Below are positions 1-5,957 of a stretch of 6,951 nt of DNA, one piece after another. The DNA comes from Nitrospirota bacterium (lineage in GTDB: Bacteria; Patescibacteriota; Gracilibacteria; UBA1369; LOWO2-01-FULL-3), in assembly GCA_011682355.1 (NCBI GenBank), contig JAACEU010000023.1:1-6951 (forward strand). Reading direction: 5' to 3'. Positions within the stretch are counted from its first letter, which is position 1. Each line of letters begins with the position of its first letter. The position numbers and the translations under genes were made by a program. The notes beneath the pieces are model-generated. The model saw nothing but the letters and a program-made list of their open reading frames with translations. It did not search any database and was not told the origin of the DNA.

Positions 1-101
1 TTTTGTGCTCCGAAGATGGAGATAGTACCCGTACCTGTTCGGTCGGACTTTTCTTCTCCTTTGTCTAAAATTTCCTGAACTAATTCTAGATATTGTTTCA
101 C
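1..101 (-). CDS. thyA: Thymidylate synthase, N-terminal fragment (cut by window edge)
   Basis: The enzyme methylates dUMP to dTMP using methylene-tetrahydrofolate, in the cytoplasm. Only 33 codons are inside the window, read from a GTG at 101. The peptide starts (M)[11 protein letters not shown] and contains [13 protein letters not shown], the conserved N-terminal block of ThyA. The Arg of DRTGTGT falls at residue 21, the position of the dUMP phosphate-binding Arg21 of the E. coli enzyme, which supports the GTG start. An in-frame TAA, the ispG stop, lies only five codons upstream and there is no ATG between. The gene follows ispG by 15 nt in the same direction and is probably co-transcribed with it. 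A TATAAT lies 3 nt before the GTG, too close to be a convincing promoter for this start. The catalytic Cys lies outside the window, so intactness cannot be judged. Confidence 0.93.
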   Translation of the reverse strand, partial: MKQYLELVQEILDKGEEKSDRTGTGTISIFGAQ

Positions 102-116
102 AGAATTATATTTATC

Positions 117-1277
117 TTACTTAGGTGGATAAAGCAAATTTAATATTTCGATAAATTCTTTTGTGATGCTTTCTCCTTGAAGAGTCTTATAGAATTTTCC
201 TTTTGCGTAGACGGAAACGATGCCTGCTTCTTTTTTTCCCGGCAAGTGAAGTGCTATGTCGGCGTGTCTGGATTCGCCCGGGCCGTTCACGATGCATCCC
301 ATGATTGCGATGTTGATTGGTTCGAGATTGTTTTTATCGACGTAGTGATTTACTTCTTTTACGATCTTTTGGAATAATAGGTTGTTGGTTCGCCCACAGC
401 CCGGACAGCTAACTATTTTTGGTTGGAATTGTCTGAGATCCAGTGATTGGAGGAGGTGTTTGCAGGCTTGGACTTCACGGATTCTTGGTTCGTTGTTTTG
501 TGGCGTGATGGAGATGCGGATTGTGTCGCCGATTCCTTTTTGGAGGAGGATTGCTAATGCCGCTGAGCTTGAGACAACTCCTTGTAGCCCGCTTCCCGCT
601 TCTGTGAGACCGAGGTGGAGTACGTATGGTTTTTTGCCCATCTTTTTTATGAGTAGTTCATGCGCTTTTATCAATTCCTGTACGTCTGAGACTTTTACAC
701 TGAGAACTATTTTGTCATGTTTTAGTCCGAGCTTTTCAGCAAGTTTTGCTGAATCCAATGTGCTTTTTACCAAAGTTTTTATTCTAATGTCTTCGTCCGG
801 ATTTTTGTCCATCAATTTTGTTAATAATTCCTGATCAAGTGAGCCCCAATTTCCTCCTATTCTTACCGGTTTTTTATATTTGATGGCTAATTTTATTAAT
901 TCTTCGAAGTTTTCATCTCTGGATTTCCCAAAACCTACATTCCCCGGATTTAATCTGTATTTATCCAAAGTTTTTGCGCAATCAGGGTACCTTTTCAGCA
1001 AATCGTGACCGATAAAGTGGAAATCCCCTACGAGTGGTAGATCTTTGTATCCTTTTGCGTCTAAGATTCGGCGAATTTCCGGAACAGCGGCCGCGGAATC
1101 TTCATTGTCCACAGTTATTCTGACCAATTCCGAACCGGCTTCGTAGAGTTCTATGCATTGTGCGGCGGTTTTCTTCGCGTCGGCAGTATCCGTGTTTGTC
1201 ATAGATTGGATGACAATCGGATTGTTGCCTCCAAGCTTCACTCCCCTGATTTTCACTGTTGGTGTATTTAGTCGCAT
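117..1277 (-). CDS. ispG: 4-hydroxy-3-methylbut-2-en-1-yl diphosphate synthase (GcpE/IspG)
   Basis: IspG is the [4Fe-4S] enzyme that reductively converts MEcPP to HMBPP, the penultimate step of the MEP isoprenoid pathway, in the cytoplasm. The 386-residue product has the short bacterial architecture: an N-terminal TIM-barrel region (VKIGGNNPIVIQSM-type start, then VRIGGNWGSL and LHLGLTEAG) and a C-terminal cluster domain. Cluster ligands are visible as CPGCGRT (C291, C294) and MGCIVNGPGE (C328, E335), so it looks intact. I chose the ATG at 1277. A GTG at 1286 would add three residues, and neither start has a Shine-Dalgarno sequence. A TATAAT at 1306-1301 with TTGCTT at 1329-1324 (17-nt spacer) gives a plausible promoter. 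thyA follows after 15 nt. The divergent ferredoxin may supply electrons, which is inference: IspG enzymes use ferredoxin or flavodoxin. Confidence 0.97.
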   Translation of the reverse strand: MRLNTPTVKIRGVKLGGNNPIVIQSMTNTDTADAKKTAAQCIELYEAGSELVRITVDNEDSAAAVPEIRRILDAKGYKDLPLVGDFHFIGHDLLKRYPDCAKTLDKYRLNPGNVGFGKSRDENFEELIKLAIKYKKPVRIGGNWGSLDQELLTKLMDKNPDEDIRIKTLVKSTLDSAKLAEKLGLKHDKIVLSVKVSDVQELIKAHELLIKKMGKKPYVLHLGLTEAGSGLQGVVSSSAALAILLQKGIGDTIRISITPQNNEPRIREVQACKHLLQSLDLRQFQPKIVSCPGCGRTNNLLFQKIVKEVNHYVDKNNLEPINIAIMGCIVNGPGESRHADIALHLPGKKEAGIVSVYAKGKFYKTLQGESITKEFIEILNLLYPPK

Positions 1278-1282
1278 TGTTA

Positions 1283-1295
1283 TCACATAATGTGA
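1283..1295. promoter_or_regulatory. 13-bp palindrome TCACATAATGTGA at the ispG start (possible operator)
   Basis: TCACAT-A-ATGTGA is a perfect inverted repeat around one central base. It overlaps the predicted ispG transcription start (about 1293) and the alternative GTG codon at 1286, in the divergent ispG/ferredoxin gap. A repressor bound here would block ispG. The function is inferred from position only, and a palindrome this short can occur by chance. Confidence 0.3.
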
Positions 1296-1300
1296 GCTGT

Positions 1301-1329
1301 ATTATATTGATTTGGAAAAATAAAAGCAA
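1301..1329 (-). promoter_or_regulatory. Predicted ispG(-thyA) promoter
   Basis: On the minus strand, TTGCTT (1329-1324), a 17-nt spacer and a perfect TATAAT (1306-1301) predict a transcription start near 1293. That leaves a 5' UTR of about 16 nt to the ATG, with no Shine-Dalgarno sequence. It overlaps the ferredoxin promoter on the other strand, so the two transcription units probably compete for polymerase. Confidence 0.6.
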
Positions 1330-1340
1330 AGTGTTAATTT
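1312..1340 (+). promoter_or_regulatory. Predicted ferredoxin promoter, leaderless type
   Basis: TTGGAA (1312-1317), a 17-nt spacer and TAATTT (1335-1340) are followed by six bases and the ATG at 1347. This spacing would start transcription at or next to the A of the ATG, giving a leaderless mRNA. This fits the absence of any Shine-Dalgarno sequence before this gene. The -10 match is moderate (4 of 6). Confidence 0.5.
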
Positions 1341-1346
1341 ATACAC

Positions 1347-1628
1347 ATGCTAAAAGTAAAATTCAAAAATACAGGAGAGGAAGCTGAAGTTGAAGAAGGT
1401 GCTGAACTCAAAGACGTGACCAAGGAAAAAGGTTGGCCTATTGCTTACGGTTGCGAGGATGGAATGTGTGGGACATGCATTATCAAAACAGCTCCTGAAG
1501 GTGGCGGTCTGTCCCCAATGGAGGAAAAGGAGAAGAACACGCTGAGCGTGATGGGAATGGGCGACGGAGAACATAGGCTTGCTTGTCAGTGCAAAGTGAA
1601 GGGCGATTGTGAAATTGAAGGAATGTAA
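1347..1628 (+). CDS. Plant-type [2Fe-2S] ferredoxin
   Basis: This is a small soluble electron carrier of 93 residues, the usual length for a single-domain [2Fe-2S] ferredoxin. The cluster motif is YGCEDGMCGTC, giving C36-x4-C41-x2-C44, with the fourth ligand at C80 (RLACQC). C82 and C88 are extra cysteines in the tail. The N-terminal beta strands (MLKVKFKNTGEEAEVEEG) match the family's beta-grasp fold, and the SPMEEKE stretch is typical of the helix before the last ligand. There is no signal peptide. The gene is divergent from ispG and lies 1 nt upstream of a PLP-enzyme gene, so the latter is probably translated from the same mRNA. A role as reductant for IspG is inferred from adjacency. Other iron-sulfur enzymes could equally be the partner. 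Confidence 0.92.
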   Translation: MLKVKFKNTGEEAEVEEGAELKDVTKEKGWPIAYGCEDGMCGTCIIKTAPEGGGLSPMEEKEKNTLSVMGMGDGEHRLACQCKVKGDCEIEGM

Positions 1629-1629
1629 T

Positions 1630-3165
1630 ATGAAATTGCGAGACAATAAATGGGGCTTTGATTTGAAGGACGACAATCCGTTTCGGATTTTCAGATATTT
1701 GCGTGCGATTGCCGATGAGAAACTTGGTGAGGAGAATGTAGTTGATTTGTCGCGAGGCGATCCCGGTTATGGATATTCCCCTTCTGTTCATGGACGTGAG
1801 TTTTATGGATTTTTGCTGGAAATTGATCAGATGTTGAACAATCCCGGTCAACATTTTGTTTCTGACAATAGAGATGATTTCGATACTCTTTGGGGTAAGA
1901 TTCAGGATTTGGCGGATGGGGTTTATTCGGCTGAGAAGGCTGAGAGAGTGAAGAAGGATTTTTACTTTTTCCTTACTCGAATTGAGAAATATGCTGATGC
2001 ACAGGGCCTTGATTGGGACAAGAAGAAGGTGATCTTTGAGGTTTTTAAGTATTCGGCCGTGAGTGGTGGATCATATTTGGATCCGCAGGGAGAGACTTTG
2101 GTTCGACTGGTTATTGCTGATCATTATAATAAAAAATTGGATTTGGGAATTGACTACTCTGATTTGATTTTGGTGCAAGGTGTTAGCCATGGGATTGGGA
2201 CTATTTTCAAGACTCTTTGCGACGGCGAGGTTGGTTTTTTGCAAAAGGGTGATTATGTGATGCTTGGCTCTCCTGTTTATGCTCCTTACAATACTATTAA
2301 TGAAAATCGGGGGCTCAAAACTTTTTCTATTCCTGTAGATTCTTCTACCGGAAAAGTTGTTGGGGATTTGGATGAGATTTTGGCTTCGGCTCCTGAGAAT
2401 TTGAAGTTGATTTGCTTGGTAGATCCGAACAATCCGACCGGTTTTATGAGTGATGAGGAATTTCTGAAAAAGATTGCTGAGTTTGCGCGGGAGCGGAATG
2501 CTTTGATCGTTTCGGATGAGGTTTATACGGATTTCTTTTATGAACGGAAGCACAATATTATGACTTATGCTCGTGAGCGGACGATAATGATAAGCGGGAG
2601 GAGCAAGATTGAGAGGTCGACCGGTTTGCGGTTTGGTGAGTTTGTGATCGCGAAAGAGGCGCAGAAGTATATTGGGGAAAATATTTTGGGTGGGCGATTG
2701 GATATTGCCGCGGATTTGATGCAATTGTTGGTTTTTGCGAAGGCTCCGGGTGAGATTCGTGGAGAATTTCAACATGTCACGTTTGTGACTGGGCCGTCGC
2801 AGTATTTGGGTCTGTCGCATATGATTTTCGGTGATGAGGATAGAGCTGAGTACCTGAAGAGGATTAGGATTAATATGGAAAGTTTTTATGAGATTTTGGG
2901 ACTTCCTTATAACAAAAATCTTTATTATTCATGTTTTGATTTGCAGAGCATTCCCGGGTTTAACAAAGAAGGGCTTGAGCCGGAGGAATTGTTTTTGGGA
3001 TTGGCAAAGAAAGGCGTGATTTTGATTCCTGCTAATTTGTTTTTTAGTGAAGAGGAACGAGGGAAGCATGATTATCGAACTTTTGCTCGAGGGTCGTTGC
3101 CAAATCTGACCTTTTCGAATTTGCAAAAGGCGGCGAAATTAATAAAAGAATATGTCACTGAGTAA
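1630..3165 (+). CDS. PLP-dependent aminotransferase class I/II, long form (aspartate 4-decarboxylase-like?)
   Basis: This is a 511-residue cytoplasmic enzyme of the aspartate-aminotransferase fold (PLP fold type I). Visible active-site elements are NNPTG (267-271), SDEVY with the pyridine-binding Asp (D296), the Schiff-base lysine K326 in SGRSK, and the phosphate-binding Arg R334 in TGLRFG. It is about 100 residues longer than ordinary class I aminotransferases (about 400). The extra length is mainly in the N-terminal third (about residues 65-155, charged and helical). The length and an N-terminal FDLKD..NPF / VDLSRGDP pattern recall aspartate 4-decarboxylases and bifunctional Asp aminotransferases, but I cannot assign a substrate. 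I chose the ATG at 1630 over an in-frame GTG at 1609: AAGGA lies 7 nt upstream of the ATG, and the GTG would overlap the ferredoxin gene. It has a visible Shine-Dalgarno sequence because it is the second gene of an operon. Confidence 0.88.
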   Translation: MKLRDNKWGFDLKDDNPFRIFRYLRAIADEKLGEENVVDLSRGDPGYGYSPSVHGREFYGFLLEIDQMLNNPGQHFVSDNRDDFDTLWGKIQDLADGVYSAEKAERVKKDFYFFLTRIEKYADAQGLDWDKKKVIFEVFKYSAVSGGSYLDPQGETLVRLVIADHYNKKLDLGIDYSDLILVQGVSHGIGTIFKTLCDGEVGFLQKGDYVMLGSPVYAPYNTINENRGLKTFSIPVDSSTGKVVGDLDEILASAPENLKLICLVDPNNPTGFMSDEEFLKKIAEFARERNALIVSDEVYTDFFYERKHNIMTYARERTIMISGRSKIERSTGLRFGEFVIAKEAQKYIGENILGGRLDIAADLMQLLVFAKAPGEIRGEFQHVTFVTGPSQYLGLSHMIFGDEDRAEYLKRIRINMESFYEILGLPYNKNLYYSCFDLQSIPGFNKEGLEPEELFLGLAKKGVILIPANLFFSEEERGKHDYRTFARGSLPNLTFSNLQKAAKLIKEYVTE

Positions 3166-3172
3166 ACCGGTC

Positions 3173-3201
3173 TTGACAAATCCTACCTTTCTGTTTATTA
3201 T
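3173..3201 (+). promoter_or_regulatory. Strong sigma70-type promoter for the 349-aa protein gene
   Basis: A perfect TTGACA (3173-3178), a 17-nt spacer and TATTAT (3196-3201; one mismatch to consensus) predict a start near 3208 and a leader of about 22 nt without a Shine-Dalgarno sequence. A second -10-like GATAAT (3219-3224) sits 5 nt before the ATG and could give a leaderless mRNA, but its -35 is poor. No terminator is visible between the upstream gene and this promoter. Confidence 0.75.
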
Positions 3202-3229
3202 TCATCCCTTATAAATAAGATAATTTGTT

Positions 3230-4279
3230 ATGACAACTCAAAATCGCCCTAGTGGTCCAACTGATGATTTGGGTCCAGCTCAAGCACCAGGTATCGTAAT
3301 TGATCCTGAGCACATGCCAGATAGCCAAGAAGATTTGGATCTTTTTGACACACTGTGTAGGAAATTTCTTGATATTGCTGGAGATAGGATAAAGGAGGCT
3401 AGCCGCGAAGCCTTAGAATCCACAACAGATTCGGATACTGAGCCAGATCTTGTTGCTGAGGTTTGTATTTCTATTGCCAGTGATGTACTTGAAGATCTTG
3501 TGCCTGATCCTTCTACAGATGGTCTTATGAAATTAGAAGCAGCAGCGAATATGGAAAAAGAATCGTTGGCACAAAGTATTAGAAAGGCTCTTCCAACAAT
3601 AAATGAAGAATTTTTGGTTTGTGAAGTAGAGTCCCAAATCACAAATATTGTTGGTTTTTGGGTAGCAACTCTGAGAGAATGTTTGAGAAATGAAATGGTA
3701 GTGACGCTTTCAGACGGAGTGTTCCCTCACAATCTTACTGAGCAAAAAAAAGAGCTGTATTGTGAGTTGTTACAACAGAGACTTTTCATAGGCGATGAAG
3801 AGTTTCGAAGCTTTATAGCTCAATTGAGAGATTCAATCATACAAGATTCTCTGAGTTTTCCTAGAGGAATTGTTTTGTCACAAGGTGATAATGGGGAATT
3901 TACTGCAAGAAGAACTGCGACTGAAACACAAGATAGTGTATCAGGACCTAGTGACGAAATGTCTGCTGGGCATAGGCTTAGTATTGAGCATTACGGTTTT
4001 ACAGTTGATTTTTTGAATGAAGTACCAATGAGCGTTAATGGCCCTGGCCCTTCAGACCTTAATGCTTATATGAAATATTATTTGGATGGTAAGGGTATGA
4101 CATATTCTCAAAGATATGCTAATGAACCTGCAATCCTTGAAGTAAGTAATTCAACTATAGTTAAAAAAATTGATAGAACTATGGAGGAAATATTCGAAGC
4201 TGCTCGAGAAAATGATAGAGAACGTGTTAGAAAGCTTGCATTGGAAATCGAATCCTTAGGTACACTTAGTTTATTTTGA
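3230..4279 (+). CDS. Uncharacterised acidic 349-aa protein
   Basis: I do not recognise this protein. Residues 1-35 are rich in Pro, Gly, Asp and Gln and look disordered. Residues 36-210 look mostly alpha-helical and acidic. Residues about 215-245 are again polar and low in hydrophobics. The C-terminal 45 residues (from STIVKKIDRTMEEIF) form a charged amphipathic helix. There is no signal peptide, membrane segment, metal-binding Cys cluster or nucleotide-binding loop, so it is probably a soluble cytoplasmic protein. It has its own strong promoter. Codon use differs from the neighbours: its arginines are mostly AGA, with a few AGG and CGN, while the upstream PLP-enzyme gene uses mostly CGN. This suggests different origin or expression. 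Its TGA stop lies inside the 3' end of convergent mnmA (9-nt overlap). The long open frame, good promoter and lack of a competing frame support it as real. Confidence 0.85.
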   Translation: MTTQNRPSGPTDDLGPAQAPGIVIDPEHMPDSQEDLDLFDTLCRKFLDIAGDRIKEASREALESTTDSDTEPDLVAEVCISIASDVLEDLVPDPSTDGLMKLEAAANMEKESLAQSIRKALPTINEEFLVCEVESQITNIVGFWVATLRECLRNEMVVTLSDGVFPHNLTEQKKELYCELLQQRLFIGDEEFRSFIAQLRDSIIQDSLSFPRGIVLSQGDNGEFTARRTATETQDSVSGPSDEMSAGHRLSIEHYGFTVDFLNEVPMSVNGPGPSDLNAYMKYYLDGKGMTYSQRYANEPAILEVSNSTIVKKIDRTMEEIFEAARENDRERVRKLALEIESLGTLSLF

Positions 4280-5365
4280 GATAACAGCTGAGCCTAAGCA
4301 GATATTCCCATCGTAGAACGCTACAAACTGGCCGGCGGCTATTCCCTGGTCGGGAGAGTCGAGTTTGAGTTTGGCGCGGGATTTGCTTGGGAATGAGATT
4401 TTGGCTTTGTATTCGTGTTCGCCGTGGCGGAGTTTTACGTTTAGAGTTTTTTTGGCCACCGCCTCGGCGGGGTCTGCGATTGGAGGTGTGCCAGCGAACC
4501 AATTGAAATTTGATACTTCGAGGGTGTCGCGTTTTTGGTCGTGGTATTTGTTTGAGACGTAGATGATGTTTTTCTTTGAATCTTTGTCAACGACGTAGAA
4601 TGGTTTTCCGGTGCTGTCTTTTATTCCGCCTATCCCGATTCCTTTGCGTTGGCCAATTGTGTAGTACCAGAAGCCTTCGTGTTCCCCCATTTTTTCTTTC
4701 GTATCAAAATTGATGATGTCTCCTTTTTTTTCACCGAGATAATGGCGGATAAATTCCGAATATTTTACTTTACCGAGAAAGCAGATGCCCTGGCTGTCTT
4801 TTCTGGATTTGTTTGGGAGGTCGAATTTTTGTGCGAGTTTGCGGACTTCGTTTTTCGCTAAGTGTCCTATTGGGAAAATGAGTTTTTTGAGTTGGGATTG
4901 TTTCAGGTTTGAGAGGAAATATGTTTGGTCTTTGATCGGGTCCGGTGTTTTTTTGAGAAAGAATCTTTTGTTTTTTTCTATTATTTGCGCGTAATGACCG
5001 GTCGCTACTTTGTCGTATTTTTTAATATTAATCTTGTCGAAGAACAGTCCGAATTTGATATTGTTGTTGCACATTACATCGGGGTTTGGTGTTCGGCCCG
5101 CTTTTACCTCTGAGATTGTGTATTTAACTACTGTTTGGAAATATTCTTTTTGTAACGGAACTATTTTTAGTGGAATGTCGTCTTTTTCACAGATTTGACG
5201 AACATAGCTTAGATCGTCTTCCCAAGGACAATCGCCCAGGAACTCCAGTTCATCTTCCAGCCATATTTTAAGATAGTATGCGGTCACATCATGGCCTTGC
5301 TCCTTTAAAAGCTTGAGCGCCACTGAACTGTCTACTCCACCTGAAATTAAAACAGCTATTTTCAT
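4271..5365 (-). CDS. mnmA: tRNA-specific 2-thiouridylase MnmA
   Basis: MnmA adenylates and thiolates U34 at C2 in Lys, Glu and Gln tRNAs, taking sulfur from a cysteine-desulfurase relay, in the cytoplasm. The 364-residue product has the normal length. The ATP-binding PP-loop is ISGGVDSSVA (residues 7-16). The catalytic cysteine is C99 in NPDVMCNNNIKF and the second is C195 in SQGICFLG, equivalent to Cys102 and Cys199 of the E. coli protein. GHYA (123-126), KDQTYFL and the C-terminal beta barrel (IAAGQFVAFY) are also present. I chose the ATG at 5365. An upstream in-frame codon would add 28 residues encoded by a transcription terminator, which is implausible. The gene lies just downstream of a large non-coding RNA on the same strand but has its own promoter. 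Its last codons overlap the convergent 349-aa protein gene. Confidence 0.97.
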   Translation of the reverse strand: MKIAVLISGGVDSSVALKLLKEQGHDVTAYYLKIWLEDELEFLGDCPWEDDLSYVRQICEKDDIPLKIVPLQKEYFQTVVKYTISEVKAGRTPNPDVMCNNNIKFGLFFDKINIKKYDKVATGHYAQIIEKNKRFFLKKTPDPIKDQTYFLSNLKQSQLKKLIFPIGHLAKNEVRKLAQKFDLPNKSRKDSQGICFLGKVKYSEFIRHYLGEKKGDIINFDTKEKMGEHEGFWYYTIGQRKGIGIGGIKDSTGKPFYVVDKDSKKNIIYVSNKYHDQKRDTLEVSNFNWFAGTPPIADPAEAVAKKTLNVKLRHGEHEYKAKISFPSKSRAKLKLDSPDQGIAAGQFVAFYDGNICLGSAVISK

Positions 5366-5371
5366 GCCGCT

Positions 5372-5399
5372 ATTGTACTGGAAGTTTATATTAAAAAAA
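5372..5399 (-). promoter_or_regulatory. Predicted mnmA promoter, leaderless type
   Basis: On the minus strand, TACAAT (5377-5372) is followed by six bases (AGCGGC) and then the ATG, so the mRNA is predicted to start at or beside the start codon. A T-rich -35 region at 17-nt spacing (5400-5395) is also the U-tract of the upstream terminator. No Shine-Dalgarno sequence is present. The -10 is good and the -35 is poor. Confidence 0.5.
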
Positions 5400-5434
5400 A
5401 CCACACCCCATAAAGTTAAATATGAGGTGTGGTT
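5393..5434 (-). terminator. Rho-independent terminator of the large ncRNA
   Basis: On the minus strand a 14-bp stem (AACCACACCTCATA pairing with TATGGGGTGTGGTT) with an 8-nt loop runs straight into eight U residues. The single irregular pair is U-G on the minus strand but would be a C-A mismatch on the plus strand, which fixes the direction. It ends a transcript coming from upstream and lies 28 nt before the mnmA start, so it separates the two. Confidence 0.92.
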
Positions 5435-5705
5435 GGTAGTGCTACTCAAGAGAAATACTTCGATATACTCCGACCGAAGTCGACCGCATAAATGCCTTTC
5501 CTTACAAATGACGAATCAAAGCAAGAACGAGATTGAGATTCCATGACAGCATATCTTGCGACGTGTCTACCATACTTAGGATAATGTAGCGTTACCGCTA
5601 TAAAACCGATAAGAACGATACCAATATCTAATTAAATAAATCTTGCGATCTATTCATGATATCAATATCCAGGAAGGTACTCTCTCTTTAGAAAGATGCT
5701 TATAT

Positions 5706-5751
5706 CAATCACCGTAATAAATGGACACAACCCCATTTATCGAAGTAATTG
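5706..5751 (-). other. Two-part hairpin in the ncRNA with a symmetric internal loop
   Basis: On the RNA, CAAUUAC pairs with GUGAUUG (5751-5745 with 5712-5706, one U-G wobble) and AUAAAUGG pairs perfectly with CCAUUUAU (5740-5733 with 5724-5717). The two helices flank a 4x4 internal loop, and the hairpin loop is GGUUGUGU. The wobble would be an A-C mismatch on the other strand. Confidence 0.75.
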
Positions 5752-5817
5752 CTTCCAGTTACATATCTCACAATATGAAACTGTTGCGAGTACATTGTCC
5801 ACCGAGGTGGACAGGTA

Positions 5818-5957
5818 TTCCCCGAGAGGGAGCTGAACTCAAGAGATTATAATATTCCTAGTGACAAGAATTATATCAAGATAAATCCGAAGATTTAAAT
5901 CAACAGAATTCAAATCGGAATACTGTAACCAATCGAGTTCAGCTCTCTCTGGGGGAA
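5818..5957 (-). other. Long rod-like arm near the 5' end of the ncRNA
   Basis: The base is a 23-position inverted repeat (5818-5840 and 5935-5957) with 21 Watson-Crick pairs, including an 11-bp perfect core GAGCTGAACTC. Moving inward on the RNA: GAUU/AAUC (5934-5931 with 5848-5845), GUAUUCC/GGAAUAU (5923-5917 with 5858-5852, ending in a G-U), GAAUU/AAUUC (5911-5907 with 5872-5868), and AAAUC-UUCG-GAUUU (5896-5883). Internal loops separate the helices, as in natural RNA arms. Confidence 0.8.

Noticed and set aside
1609..1629. GTG start seven codons upstream for the PLP enzyme
   Set aside because: It overlaps the ferredoxin gene, while the ATG at 1630 has AAGGA at a proper 7-nt distance.
4277..4297. 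Alternative genetic code with UGA read as glycine (Gracilibacteria/Absconditabacteria type)
   Set aside because: The 349-aa gene ends in TGA, and reading through would add only six residues before a TAA. None of the long genes contains an in-frame TGA, which would be frequent under that code.
5366..5449. Upstream in-frame extension of mnmA by 28 codons
   Set aside because: It would translate through the 14-bp terminator hairpin of the ncRNA. The conserved MnmA N-terminus (MKIAVLISGGVDSS) begins exactly at the 5365 ATG.
5313..5546. Plus-strand ORF of 77 codons over the mnmA start and ncRNA 3' end
   Set aside because: It is antisense to the mnmA PP-loop region and the terminator, has no start signals and resembles no protein.
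5444..5846. Exact 10-mer ACTCAAGAGA repeated at 5444-5453 and 5837-5846, and 9-mer ATCTTGCGA near 5553 and 5640
   Set aside because: In about 600 bases repeats of this length can arise by chance. There is no regular spacing, so it is not a CRISPR array or an insertion-sequence end.
5900..5925. tRNA-like T-arm string (GATTTGAATTC on the minus strand)
   Set aside because: No acceptor, D or anticodon arms can be drawn around it, and the bases pair better in the long ncRNA arm.
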